Part shown: piece by piece, positions 8,924 through 17,704 of the stretch
How positions within the stretch are numbered: position 1 is the first letter of the stretch
Layout: each line of letters opens with the position of its first letter
Assembly: GCF_014640155.1 (NCBI RefSeq)
Contig: NZ_BMGK01000003.1
Span: forward strand, 248,001 to 312,000
Direction: 5' to 3'
Origin: Planktosalinus lacus
Lineage (GTDB): Bacteria; Bacteroidota; Bacteroidia; Flavobacteriales; Flavobacteriaceae
DNA: 64,000 bases
Notes under the pieces: generated by a model
Told to the model about the DNA's origin: nothing
Database searches by the model: none
The model's input: the letters and a program-made list of their open reading frames with translations, nothing else
Made by a program: the position numbers and the translations under genes

Positions 8924-10174
8924 TTAGTTATTGGTAATGTTTTCAGAGTTATTGCTTCCCACACCCACAATTCGGTCAAAACGACCCCCAAGGTCGCGAT
9001 AGTAAACCACTACAGTGTAATCGTTTTCGGTTTCATCAAAATTGCCACTTATAACACCTTCTTGTATGGTGCCGTCACTTTCTTTGATTACATATTTGTA
9101 ATTATAAAACCCTTGTTTAAATAAGTATTTTAATCGGTAAGTATCCGTTGCCTGGTCATAATTTAAACGAGTTAATTCATTGGTGTTATAATTGTTGAAG
9201 TTTCCATAGATGTGAATTTCTTCTCCCTCGTTTAAATCTTCATAGTATTGAAGTGCAAAATGCACCCAAACATATTCTGCATCAATACTGGATTTTTGCC
9301 CACGTATGTTTCTCACTAAAAAATTTCCATTGATATCAGGGTTGAATGTATAGGGTCTGTCTTTTCGTGAAATGTTTGTATAAAGATAGTTGATAAAGGT
9401 TTCTGCCATTTCTATTCTTCTGATGTTCACAGTGGCGCCCCTCACATCGCTGTTGTCAAAATTGTAATATTCATTCCCACCCCAAAATGACGCTTCAAGA
9501 TCATACCTGTAAATCAGTTCATTTCCTAAAGTATATTGTGGTTTTAAGTCGGTAATAGCTGTTTTTAAATTACTGTTTTGAAGTACCAGTGTTTTGACGT
9601 TTTGATTTGGATTTATAAAAGTTGTGTTGGATGAATTGATTGAAAAATGAACAACCTGTTTTGTATGTATATAATTCAAATCCCTGGCACGTTTTATTTC
9701 AACACCCACGTTGGCGAGGTCTTAATATATCATAAACTTCCTGGAAAAAACAAGATTATTTCTGTCGTCAAAAATACTGATCAAATAATTTCCACTTTTA
9801 GTCAAGCCCCTGGTATCTCTGTTGGGGATATTGAGTACATAATGGGAATACATTTGTAACGTATTGAAAGAATTTTCGTAAAAATCAATGCGCATATCGT
9901 CAAAGCCGTCTATATATTCTCCTTTGGCTAAATTTGATGGTGTCCAGTCAAAGTTGAAGTGTTCAATTTTATAATAGTAGTCTCTCTCATCTCCATTGAT
10001 GTCATCAAACGATAATTGAAAACGTTCACCAAGTTTTAGAATGGGCAACTGGGCTTGTGGTGTGTTTCCTTGAAATGTTATTGTTTTTATGAAATTGGGT
10101 GCAGCAGTTTCAGAAACTTGACCATTTATAAAAAATGGTGATACTAGCAAAAAGGAAATAAAGAAATTTTTCAT
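8924..10174 (-). pseudogene. T9SS Plug (DUF5103) gene interrupted by one in-frame TAA
   Basis: Reading from the ATG at 10174 gives a signal peptide (ending FFINGQ) and the Plug/DUF5103 N-domain up to RKFMIY, then TAA at 9724-9722. The same frame continues without any shift: D-L-A-N-V-G-V-E-I-K-R-A-R and on for another 260 residues to the stop at 8924. Together the frame has 416 codons, about the normal family length. Family members usually have Tyr-Glu-Asp at the break, so a single GAA-to-TAA change would explain it. Plug blocks the SprA translocon pore when no substrate is present. The interruption may be a true nonsense mutation, a sequencing error or a read-through site. A GTG at 9709 could restart translation but lacks a signal peptide. 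Confidence 0.85.
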
Positions 10175-10328
10175 TTTGTGATACTAAGTTTGAAAATCAA
10201 TGATGTGTAAATATAGATAAAAAATATAGTTTTAGAAGGATAAGAAAAAATATCAAATCAGTTATTTAGAATTATTATAAATAATAAATATACTCATTTT
10301 ATCACTTAGAAATACGTGCCAAAATTCG

Positions 10329-10336
10329 TAAATTTG
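10329..10336 (+). promoter_or_regulatory. -7 promoter element of the nqr operon
   Basis: TAAATTTG matches TAnnTTTG and lies 67 bases before the nqrA start. No clear TTG is found at -33; TTA occurs there. The 229-base gap to the divergent Plug gene shows nothing else beyond A+T-rich sequence. Confidence 0.5.
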
Positions 10337-10403
10337 CGGTCTTTTAAGCTGGTTTGTTAACCGGTTGAATTTTTTTAAAAGTAAACTTTAATACTTACAT
10401 CCT

Positions 10404-11756
10404 ATGTCAAAAGACATTAGAATCAAAAAGGGCCTTGACATTCGTCTGGTTGGTGAGCCTGAAAAAGCATTGACAAACGCCCCAAGATCCCGCACTTTTG
10501 TAATAAAACCATCCGATTTTCATTTGATTACTCCAAAAATGGTGCTCAAAGAAGGTGCCAAGTTCAAGGCAGGTGATGTTTTGTTTTATCACAGGGAAAA
10601 TGAGTCAATTAAGTTTGTAGCACCTGTTAGTGGGACACTCACCGAAATTAAAAGAGGAGCAAAAAGAGTTATAACTCATATAGTTATAACTGCAGATTCT
10701 CAAGATGAGTACCGTGATTTAGGTCAAATGGATGTTGCAAAAGCAGATCCTGAAGCTATAAAAGCAAGGCTATTAGAGTCTGGTTGTTGGGTTTTTGTAA
10801 AACAACGTCCATATGACGTTATTGCAAATCCTGACAAGTCTCCTAAAGCGATTTTCATTTCTGCACACGCAAGTGCTCCTTTGGTGGCAGATTATGATTT
10901 TGCTTTAAGCGGAAAAGAAAAAGAATTGCAAACTGCAATTAATGCACTTTCAAAACTTACCGAGGGTAAAATTCATGTGGGAACAGGTTCTAATGGATCT
11001 TCTCCTTTTGCAAATTTGGATGGGATTACAATACATAAAGTATCCGGACCTCACCCATCCGGTAATGTTGGAACTTTGATTAATAAAATTGATCCTGTAA
11101 ATAAAGGTGAGACCGTCTGGACTTTAAATCCACAAGATTTAGTAGTTATTGGGGAATTACTTCTTACAGGAAAATTTAATGCAGAGCGCATTGTTGCACT
11201 TTCAGGGTCTTCATTGAAAAGCCCTAAGTATTACAGAACCAAAATTGGAGCAGAAGTTTCAACTATGGTATATGATTCAGGATTGAATGAAGAAAATGTC
11301 AGAATCATCAGCGGAGGTGTTTTAACAGGAAAAAAAGTTCCTGCCGATGGTCATTTGGGTTATTATGATAATACAATTTCAGTAATTCCTGAAGGGGATG
11401 ATTATGAGTTTTTTGGGTGGAACAAACCCGTGTTTAATAAAATTTCACTCACCAGAGCATTAACGTTCTCCTGGCTTACGCCCAATAAAAAATATGTTTT
11501 AGATACCAATACAAATGGCGAACACAGAGCATTTGTTCAAACAGGTATGTATGAGCAAGTATTTCCACTTGATATTTACCCGATGCAAATAATGAAAGCT
11601 TGTATGGTTGAAGATCTTGATGCTATGGAAGAGTTGGGGATGTTTGAAGTAGCACCTGAAGATTTTGCATTAACAGAATTTGTTTGTGTTTCAAAACAAC
11701 CCCATCAGGAAATTATCAGAAAAGGATTGGACCTAATGTACAAAGAAATAGGATAA
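10404..11756 (+). CDS. nqrA: Na+-translocating NADH:quinone reductase subunit A
   Basis: The 450-residue NqrA is the large peripheral, flavin-free subunit on the cytoplasmic face. The start MSKDIRIKKGLDIRLVGEP is the conserved N-terminus. A biotinyl-lipoyl-like region follows (VLFYHRENESIKFVAPVSG), and the C-terminal part holds the quinone-associated domain with FPLDIYPMQIMKACMVED. Length and motifs agree with the family. It begins a compact operon, with only 3 bases to nqrB. The complex oxidises NADH and pumps Na+ outward, which suits a marine habitat. Confidence 0.97.
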   Translation: MSKDIRIKKGLDIRLVGEPEKALTNAPRSRTFVIKPSDFHLITPKMVLKEGAKFKAGDVLFYHRENESIKFVAPVSGTLTEIKRGAKRVITHIVITADSQDEYRDLGQMDVAKADPEAIKARLLESGCWVFVKQRPYDVIANPDKSPKAIFISAHASAPLVADYDFALSGKEKELQTAINALSKLTEGKIHVGTGSNGSSPFANLDGITIHKVSGPHPSGNVGTLINKIDPVNKGETVWTLNPQDLVVIGELLLTGKFNAERIVALSGSSLKSPKYYRTKIGAEVSTMVYDSGLNEENVRIISGGVLTGKKVPADGHLGYYDNTISVIPEGDDYEFFGWNKPVFNKISLTRALTFSWLTPNKKYVLDTNTNGEHRAFVQTGMYEQVFPLDIYPMQIMKACMVEDLDAMEELGMFEVAPEDFALTEFVCVSKQPHQEIIRKGLDLMYKEIG

Positions 11757-11759
11757 ACT

Positions 11760-12983
11760 ATGAGTTTAAAAAATAAATTACACGATTTAAAAATGAAGTA
11801 CAAAGGCACCAAGATGGCGCCTGCTTTCAATGCGCTTCACACGTTTTTATACTTGCCTAATGAAACCACACATTCCGGGAGTCATGTAAGAGCGGCAGAT
11901 GATTTAAAGCGAACGATGAACACCGTAATTATCGCTTTAATTCCTTGCTTGATTTTTGGAATCTTTAATGCGGGTTATCAACACTATTCTGCCATCAATG
12001 GTTTTCCACAAGACTTTTCCCTGTTTGAGCATTTTATCAATTGGGAAAACTTTGTCTTGGGAGCCTGGACTGTTCTGCCATTAGTTATTGTATCTTATGG
12101 TGTGGGTCTTGGAGTTGAATTCCTGTTTGCTGTAATAAAAGGTCACGAAGTTGAAGAAGGTTATCTTGTTACCGGTATGCTTGTTCCACTTATTGTTCCA
12201 ATTGATACCCCACTTTGGATGCTTACAATTGCTGTCATATTTGGTGTTGTGATTGGAAAAGAAATTTTTGGCGGAACCGGAATGAATATTCTGAACCCCG
12301 CTTTAACAATACGTGCATTTTTGTTTTTTGCTTATCCAACCTGGATGAGTGGAGACAAAGTTTGGGTGCACGGAGCCGTTGAACGCGATGCGCAAATTGC
12401 CGCAGGCGCTTCAGATGTAAGTGCGATCTCAGGTGAAACTATTCTTGGTACCCTAGCTCAAAACAACACACCGGATTATTCCATAATGGAAATGTTCTAT
12501 GGATTTATACCGGGTTCGGTTGGTGAAACCTCAACGCTGTTAATTCTTCTGGGAGGTTTGTTTTTACTATATACCAAAGTAGCAAGCTGGAGAATTATGT
12601 TGAGTTCTGTAGTAGGCGCATTGGTAATGGGACTTATATTTAACTGGGTTGTTGATGCAGGGATCATTACTGAATCGAGCAATTTCTATGGATTAATGAA
12701 TGTAACCTTTTGGGAGCATCTTATTATTGGAGGTTTGGCTTTTGGTATTGTTTATATGGCTACCGATCCAGTAACCGGATCCCAAACCAATAAAGGAAAA
12801 TGGATATACGGATTCTTTATAGGATTTATCTCTGTAATGATCAGAGTCTTTAACCCTGCTTATCCTGAAGGAGTTTTCCTTGCTATATTGCTAATGAATG
12901 TTTTTGCACCAACTATTGACCACTATGTGATTAGAGGAAATGTGAAAAGAAGAAAAAACCGTTTAAAAGTTAAAACTGCATAA
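11760..12983 (+). CDS. nqrB: Na+-translocating NADH:quinone reductase subunit B
   Basis: This 407-residue membrane subunit has about ten hydrophobic segments, starting near residue 55 (VIIALIPCLIFGIFNAGY). The covalent FMN site is Thr257 in PGSVGETSTLL; ApbE attaches FMN here through a phosphoester bond. The motif GTGMNILNPALTIRAFLFFA is strongly conserved in NqrB. NqrB carries riboflavin and takes part in quinone reduction and Na+ movement. It lies 3 bases after nqrA and 2 bases before nqrC. Confidence 0.97.
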   Translation: MSLKNKLHDLKMKYKGTKMAPAFNALHTFLYLPNETTHSGSHVRAADDLKRTMNTVIIALIPCLIFGIFNAGYQHYSAINGFPQDFSLFEHFINWENFVLGAWTVLPLVIVSYGVGLGVEFLFAVIKGHEVEEGYLVTGMLVPLIVPIDTPLWMLTIAVIFGVVIGKEIFGGTGMNILNPALTIRAFLFFAYPTWMSGDKVWVHGAVERDAQIAAGASDVSAISGETILGTLAQNNTPDYSIMEMFYGFIPGSVGETSTLLILLGGLFLLYTKVASWRIMLSSVVGALVMGLIFNWVVDAGIITESSNFYGLMNVTFWEHLIIGGLAFGIVYMATDPVTGSQTNKGKWIYGFFIGFISVMIRVFNPAYPEGVFLAILLMNVFAPTIDHYVIRGNVKRRKNRLKVKTA

Positions 12984-12985
12984 TC

Positions 12986-13738
12986 ATGGCTAAGAAAACT
13001 GATAACAATTTATACACTATTGGATTTGCCATTGTGATGGTAGTTGTCGTGGGTTCACTTCTGGCATTTATAGCATCGTCTCTAAAGCCAAGAATTGTTG
13101 AAAACCAACGATTTGAAAAGCAACAAAACATACTCTATGCAATGGGAGTTCATAATAATGAAGGTGATAATGACGTAAGCTTTATTTCAACAGACAGAGT
13201 TGGAGAGGTCTTTGACACATACATCACCAATCAATACTATGCTCAGGGCGATCAACTCATTGAAGATGACGAAGCTTATTTGATTGAACTTGCTAAAGAA
13301 GAGTCTGCTGCTAAAAACCCTAATTATCAAAAACGACTCCCTATTTTTATTGGCGAAAAAGATGGCGAGACGTTATACATTATCCCGGTTACCGGAAAAG
13401 GACTTTGGGATGCTATTTGGGGTTTTGTAGCGTTGGATTCTGAATTTGTCATTGAAGGTGTTTATTTTGACCATAAAGCTGAAACTCCCGGTTTGGGAGC
13501 GAATATAAAAGAGCGCTTCTTTATGGACGATTTTAAAGGTGAACACATATTTGACGAAGATGGAGATTTTGAAGGGGTTGAAGTTGCAAAAGGCAACAAC
13601 GACCCGCTAAACAATAGAAAAACAGACAATCAAGTTGATGCCATAGCTGGCTCAACCATCACCGGGAACGGTGTTACAGCTATGTTGCGCACATACTTAA
13701 GAGAATATTTACCTCATTTAAAATCTTTAAATCAATAA
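12986..13738 (+). CDS. nqrC: Na+-translocating NADH:quinone reductase subunit C
   Basis: The 250-residue NqrC has one N-terminal membrane helix (about residues 10-32) and a periplasmic FMN-binding domain. The modified residue is Thr224 in DAIAGSTITGNGV, a variant of the S-G-A-T-x-T flavinylation motif in which Ala precedes Gly and Ser follows it. The conserved HKAETPGLGANI stretch is also present. FMN is attached by the ApbE encoded about 4 kb downstream. The spacing of 2 bases from nqrB and 3 bases to nqrD supports one transcript. Confidence 0.96.
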   Translation: MAKKTDNNLYTIGFAIVMVVVVGSLLAFIASSLKPRIVENQRFEKQQNILYAMGVHNNEGDNDVSFISTDRVGEVFDTYITNQYYAQGDQLIEDDEAYLIELAKEESAAKNPNYQKRLPIFIGEKDGETLYIIPVTGKGLWDAIWGFVALDSEFVIEGVYFDHKAETPGLGANIKERFFMDDFKGEHIFDEDGDFEGVEVAKGNNDPLNNRKTDNQVDAIAGSTITGNGVTAMLRTYLREYLPHLKSLNQ

Positions 13739-13741
13739 GAA

Positions 13742-14389
13742 ATGGGATTATTATCAAAAAAAGACAGAGCTTTAATATTAGACCCTCTAACAGATAACAA
13801 CCCTATTACGATTCAGGTATTGGGTATTTGTTCAGCACTTGCCATCACGGCACAGTTAAAAGCCTCTATTGTAATGGCTTTATCTGTAATATTTGTTATG
13901 GGTGTAGGAAACATTGTGATTTCTCTTATGAGAAATATAATCCCTTCTAAAATTAGAATTATAGTACAGCTGGTTGTTGTTGCAACACTTGTTATAATTG
14001 TAGATCAGGTTTTAAAAGCTTTTTCTTATGAATTGAGTAAGCAATTATCAGTCTTCATTGGTCTGATTATTACAAACTGTATCATTATGGGACGATTTGA
14101 AGCCTTTGCACTTGGTAATGGTGTTTTTCGATCTTTCCTAGACGGCATTGGAAATGCCTTAGGATATGGTGTGATACTTATCATTGTTGGATTTTTCAGA
14201 GAACTTTTAGGTTCAGGAACGCTTTTAGGAATTCAGGTTTTAGGAGACCCGATTGCCAAAACAGGATTGTATTCAATAGGTTATGAAAACAATGGATTTA
14301 TGCTGTTGTCACCAATGGCCCTAATAACCATAGGGATTATTATCTGGGTACAACGTTCAAGAAATCCAGAACTGGTAGAAGAAAATTAA
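13742..14389 (+). CDS. nqrD: Na+-translocating NADH:quinone reductase subunit D
   Basis: The 215-residue NqrD is an integral membrane protein of about six helices. The half-motifs LGICSALAIT (C30) and IITNCIIMGRFEAFA supply two of the four cysteines that, with NqrE, hold an iron centre within the membrane; this assignment follows known NQR structures. Its sequence is related to NqrE by an ancient duplication. A 39-base gap separates it from nqrE, the longest gap inside the operon. Confidence 0.96.
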   Translation: MGLLSKKDRALILDPLTDNNPITIQVLGICSALAITAQLKASIVMALSVIFVMGVGNIVISLMRNIIPSKIRIIVQLVVVATLVIIVDQVLKAFSYELSKQLSVFIGLIITNCIIMGRFEAFALGNGVFRSFLDGIGNALGYGVILIIVGFFRELLGSGTLLGIQVLGDPIAKTGLYSIGYENNGFMLLSPMALITIGIIIWVQRSRNPELVEEN

Positions 14390-14428
14390 TATTAAAGTTT
14401 GTTAGTTTACAACTAAATACAAAACAAC

Positions 14429-15193
14429 ATGGAGCACATTGAATTATTTTTTAAATCAATCTTTATAGATAATATGGTATTTGCCACGTTCCTTGGAATG
14501 TGTTCTTACCTAGCGGTTTCCAAAAAAGTAACTACTGCGGTAGGTCTTGGATTAGCAGTTATCTTTGTCCTCGGTATCACAGTGCCAATCAACTGGCTAC
14601 TCGATCAATATATTTTACAAGAAGGCGCACTTTCCTGGTTAGGGCCAGAATATGCTTCTTATGATTTAAGCTTCTTGTCATTTATTATGTTTATTGCAAC
14701 CATTGCAACAATGGTACAACTGGTGGAAATAGTAGTTGAAAAGTTTTTACCCGCACTTTACAACTCTTTGGGAATCTTTTTACCGCTAATCGCTGTAAAC
14801 TGTGCAATTTTAGGAGGTTCATTATTCATGCAATCAAGACAAATTGCCAGTATAGATTTGGCTTTAAATTATGGGGTAAGTTCAGGAATTGGATTTTTCT
14901 TAGCAATCTTAACTATTGCTGCTATACGTGAAAAAATTAGATATTCAAATGTGCCGCCACCCTTAAGAGGCTTAGGAATAACATTTATTATTACCGGATT
15001 AATGGCAATTGGTTTTATGAGTTTTGGTGGTATGTTAACAGGAGGAGATAGTGAAGAAGAAACAACCGAAACAGCACAGGTATCCAACCTTAATGAAAAT
15101 TCAACATTATCTGCGGTAGTTAGCGGTCAAGAGTCAGCTACCTTAGATTCTACCGAACAAAATCAGGAAACCAATCAAGAAGTAACAAAATAA
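14429..15193 (+). CDS. nqrE: Na+-translocating NADH:quinone reductase subunit E with long polar tail
   Basis: The first 204 residues form the normal six-helix NqrE, with Cys25 in GMCSYLAVS and a second cysteine in [11 protein letters not shown] acting with NqrD on the intramembrane iron centre. Residues 205-254 form an extra tail rich in Glu, Thr, Ser, Gln and Asn ([20 protein letters not shown] and on) with no hydrophobic segment. Typical NqrE proteins from gammaproteobacteria end near residue 200. The tail appears disordered and its purpose is unknown. nqrF begins 4 bases later. Confidence 0.95.
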   Translation: MEHIELFFKSIFIDNMVFATFLGMCSYLAVSKKVTTAVGLGLAVIFVLGITVPINWLLDQYILQEGALSWLGPEYASYDLSFLSFIMFIATIATMVQLVEIVVEKFLPALYNSLGIFLPLIAVNCAILGGSLFMQSRQIASIDLALNYGVSSGIGFFLAILTIAAIREKIRYSNVPPPLRGLGITFIITGLMAIGFMSFGGMLTGGDSEEETTETAQVSNLNENSTLSAVVSGQESATLDSTEQNQETNQEVTK

Positions 15194-15197
15194 CGAT

Positions 15198-16505
15198 ATG
15201 ATATTAGCAGCAAGTACATTAGGTGTCGTTTTAGCAACCGTAATAGCATTTTTAGTATTAATACTACTATTAGTGGGGATTTTAATTTTTGTTAAAGAAA
15301 AGTTGTCTCCTTCGGGCCCTGTAAAAATTACCATTAATAATGAAAAGGTTCTAGAGGTTGACTCAGGAAGCACGCTTTTAACAACCCTTAGTTCAGAAAA
15401 AATATTTTTGCCTTCTGCTTGTGGTGGAGGTGGAACTTGTATTCAATGTGAATGCCATGTCCTTGAAGGTGGGGGTGAAGCGCTTCCAACAGAAACACCA
15501 CACTTTTCAAGAAAAGAAATTCAGGAAGGTGCTCGTTTAGCCTGTCAGGTTAAAGTTAAACAGGATATGAACATTACCATTCCGGAAGAAGTATTTGGAA
15601 TTAAAAAATGGGAAGGTACTGTTTTAAGAAACTATAATGTAGCTTCTTTTATCAAGGAATTTGTTGTTGAAATCCCCGAGGATATGGGGTACAAGGCAGG
15701 TGGTTATATTCAAATCGAAATACCACCCTGTGAGATTAAATACAAGGATATTGATATTACAGCTCACCCAGAAGAACACGATACACCTGATAAGTTTCAG
15801 GAGGAATGGGATAAGTTTCAGCTATGGCCTTTGGTAATGAAAAACTCTGAAACAGTAGAACGTGCTTACTCAATGGCTTCTTACCCTGCTGAAGGACGCG
15901 AAATTATGCTGAATGTGCGTATTGCCACTCCACCCTGGGACAGAGCTAAAAACACCTGGATGAATGTAAACCCCGGTATAGCATCTTCTTACATCTTTGC
16001 GCAAAAGCCGGGTGATAAGGTGGTGATTTCAGGTCCTTACGGTGAGTTTTTCATCAACGAAAGTGAAGCCGAAATGCTGTATGTAGGGGGTGGTGCCGGT
16101 ATGGCCCCAATGCGCTCACACCTTTATCATTTATTCCGTACATTAAGAACAGGAAGAAAAGTTACTTATTGGTATGGGGGACGTTCAAAAAGAGAATTAT
16201 TTTACATCGATCACTTTAAAAACTTAGAAAAAGACTTCCCAAACTTTAGATTCTTTATGGCACTTTCTGAGCCATTAGAAGAAGACAACTGGAAAGTAAA
16301 AGACGGCATCGATGGTGAAGGCGACGGTTTTGTTGGATTTATCCACCAGGTGGTAATCGATAACTACTTAAGTAAACACGAAGAACCGGAAGAAATCGAA
16401 TTGTATTTCTGTGGACCTCCATTAATGAACCAGGCGGTTCAAAAGATGGGTGAAGACTACGGTATCCCAGATGAGCACATTCGCTTTGATGACTTTGGGG
16501 GATAA
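15198..16505 (+). CDS. nqrF: Na+-translocating NADH:quinone reductase subunit F
   Basis: The 435-residue NqrF takes electrons from NADH. It has an N-terminal membrane anchor (about 5-32), a plant-type [2Fe-2S] domain with ligands C75, C81, C84 and C116 (SACGGGGTCIQCECH and LACQVK), an FAD domain with RAYSMASYP, and an NAD-binding domain with VGGGAGMAPMRSH and YFCGPPLMNQAV. All parts are complete. It is the last gene of the nqr operon and is followed within 20 bases by a strong terminator. Confidence 0.97.
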   Translation: MILAASTLGVVLATVIAFLVLILLLVGILIFVKEKLSPSGPVKITINNEKVLEVDSGSTLLTTLSSEKIFLPSACGGGGTCIQCECHVLEGGGEALPTETPHFSRKEIQEGARLACQVKVKQDMNITIPEEVFGIKKWEGTVLRNYNVASFIKEFVVEIPEDMGYKAGGYIQIEIPPCEIKYKDIDITAHPEEHDTPDKFQEEWDKFQLWPLVMKNSETVERAYSMASYPAEGREIMLNVRIATPPWDRAKNTWMNVNPGIASSYIFAQKPGDKVVISGPYGEFFINESEAEMLYVGGGAGMAPMRSHLYHLFRTLRTGRKVTYWYGGRSKRELFYIDHFKNLEKDFPNFRFFMALSEPLEEDNWKVKDGIDGEGDGFVGFIHQVVIDNYLSKHEEPEEIELYFCGPPLMNQAVQKMGEDYGIPDEHIRFDDFGG

Positions 16506-16524
16506 ACTTTAAAACTATAAAACT

Positions 16525-16559
16525 AAAAAAACCGATACTTTTAAAGTGTCGGTTTTTTT
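16525..16559 (+). terminator. Terminator of the nqr operon
   Basis: An A-tract and CCGATAC pair with GTGTCGG (one G-U pair) and a T-tract of seven. It lies 20 bases after the nqrF stop codon. Confidence 0.85.
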
Positions 16560-16606
16560 ATATCCTAAATTAAAACTTTATCTTACTACCTCAAATAGTA
16601 ACAACT

Positions 16607-17191
16607 ATGTTTAAGCATTTTATTTTTATTTTCGTTTTGCTTTTCAGTAATTTATTTGTTGTTCAATCACAATCGCCTGAAAAAGAATATAAAAATAAAG
16701 TTTTACAATTAGAATTACTCATAAAAGGAGGTGATACAAATGCTATGGTAGAACTTGGTAATCTTTACTATTATGGCTATTCTAAAAATGATGAAAACAT
16801 TACAAACTATAAAAAAGCTTATTTTTGGTTTGAAAAAGCTGCTTTTAAAAAACACATTACAGCAATGTATAATCTTGGATATTTTTATGAGAACGGCATA
16901 AAAGTTAACCTGAATCCAAAAAAATCTATTAGCTGGTATGAAAAATCTGCAGAAGCAGGGAATCCTCTAGCAATGTTAGCACTTATCAAAATTTATAAGG
17001 ATGAGAGTTCAAGTTTTCAAAATATTGAAAGAGCTAAAATGTGGACATCAACACTTATAAATACAACTGAAAACCTAAATATTTCTTTCACGAAGGAAGA
17101 TGATTTTGAAACAATTCTACTTCATTTTAATAAATATGGAATTTTCACTCCAAAATTACTTTTAGAATTAAGGAATATTAGTTCTAATTGA
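16607..17191 (+). CDS. Secreted Sel1-repeat protein
   Basis: This 194-residue protein has a signal peptide (residues 1 to about 22, ending VVQSQ). It carries about three Sel1-like (TPR-type) helical repeats: AMVELGNLYYYGYS, AYFWFEKAAFKKHITAMYNL, and ISWYEKSAEAGNPLAMLALI. Such repeats bind partner proteins, and no catalytic residues are apparent. The gene is isolated between the nqr terminator and a small conserved gene. It is very rich in Lys, Asn and A/T codons compared with its neighbours, and may be a more recent arrival. Its partner is unknown. Confidence 0.8.
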   Translation: MFKHFIFIFVLLFSNLFVVQSQSPEKEYKNKVLQLELLIKGGDTNAMVELGNLYYYGYSKNDENITNYKKAYFWFEKAAFKKHITAMYNLGYFYENGIKVNLNPKKSISWYEKSAEAGNPLAMLALIKIYKDESSSFQNIERAKMWTSTLINTTENLNISFTKEDDFETILLHFNKYGIFTPKLLLELRNISSN

Positions 17192-17248
17192 TTACATTTT
17201 TAACCAAACATTACATACCTATCTATTCGGCTTTACTTTAAAAAAAGG

Positions 17249-17256
17249 TAATTTTG
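17249..17256 (+). promoter_or_regulatory. -7 promoter element for the 121-residue gene and probably apbE
   Basis: TAATTTTG matches TAnnTTTG and lies 19 bases before the ATG at 17276. The -33 region has TTC instead of TTG. Confidence 0.5.
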
Positions 17257-17275
17257 CATTATAAATCAATAGTAT

Positions 17276-17641
17276 ATGTCACTTCCTCTCACAGAACAAG
17301 AACTCCACAACCTGGCGATGAATATCGTGGGTAAAGACCTTGAAGAACAAGGTTTTGAATTTATGGGGGTCAATTCTGATTTAAAAAAGAACCCACAGTT
17401 TGTGGCACTTAAAGAAAAAACACTTCATTTTGTTATTGTTAGAGCCATTACTTATCCGGACCCCGTTCAGGAGTATGACCAGGCTTTTATGAAAAAAATG
17501 AAAGAACACGCCGATAAATTTGAAGCCAAAACCTATTATGCCGGTGTTGGATTAGGGCACGGTGAAAATTACCAACACCCCATTCTTAAAGACGAAGATT
17601 ATACCGTCATTTATAAAGGGTTTCAGGAAATCAAACTATAA
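17276..17641 (+). CDS. Conserved small cytosolic protein between nqrF and apbE, function unknown
   Basis: This 121-residue protein has no signal peptide, membrane helix or cysteine. It begins MSLPLTEQELHNLAMNIVGK, with a mixed alpha/beta pattern and conserved-looking segments LHFVIVRAITYPDP and YYAGVGLGHGENY. I recall homologues in flavobacteria being labelled as NQR subunit F, which is clearly wrong, since no ferredoxin, FAD or NAD motif is present. The name probably came from its position. It lies 63 bases before apbE and has its own -7 element. A role in flavin delivery or NQR assembly is a guess from context. Confidence 0.75.
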   Translation: MSLPLTEQELHNLAMNIVGKDLEEQGFEFMGVNSDLKKNPQFVALKEKTLHFVIVRAITYPDPVQEYDQAFMKKMKEHADKFEAKTYYAGVGLGHGENYQHPILKDEDYTVIYKGFQEIKL

Positions 17642-17704
17642 ATAGTATTCGCTTTCATCCATCTTGAAATTGACAATTATCAAACACCCAAAATATTTAA
17701 TTGA

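Noticed and set aside
8768-9124. Plus-strand reading frame of 118 codons
   Set aside because: It lies opposite the DUF3667 and Plug genes, lacks any motif and shows antisense-like composition.
9707-9724. Frameshift between two separate genes in the DUF5103 region
   Set aside because: Counting codons shows both parts in one frame with only a TAA between them; the second part has no signal peptide of its own, so one interrupted gene is the better reading.
14402-14416. Hairpin TTAGTT-TAC-AACTAA between nqrD and nqrE
   Set aside because: The stem is weak and A+T-rich, lacks a T-tract and is easily expected by chance.
17276-17641. A second NqrF gene
   Set aside because: No ferredoxin cysteines, FAD or NAD motifs are present, and the complete nqrF lies at 15198-16505.
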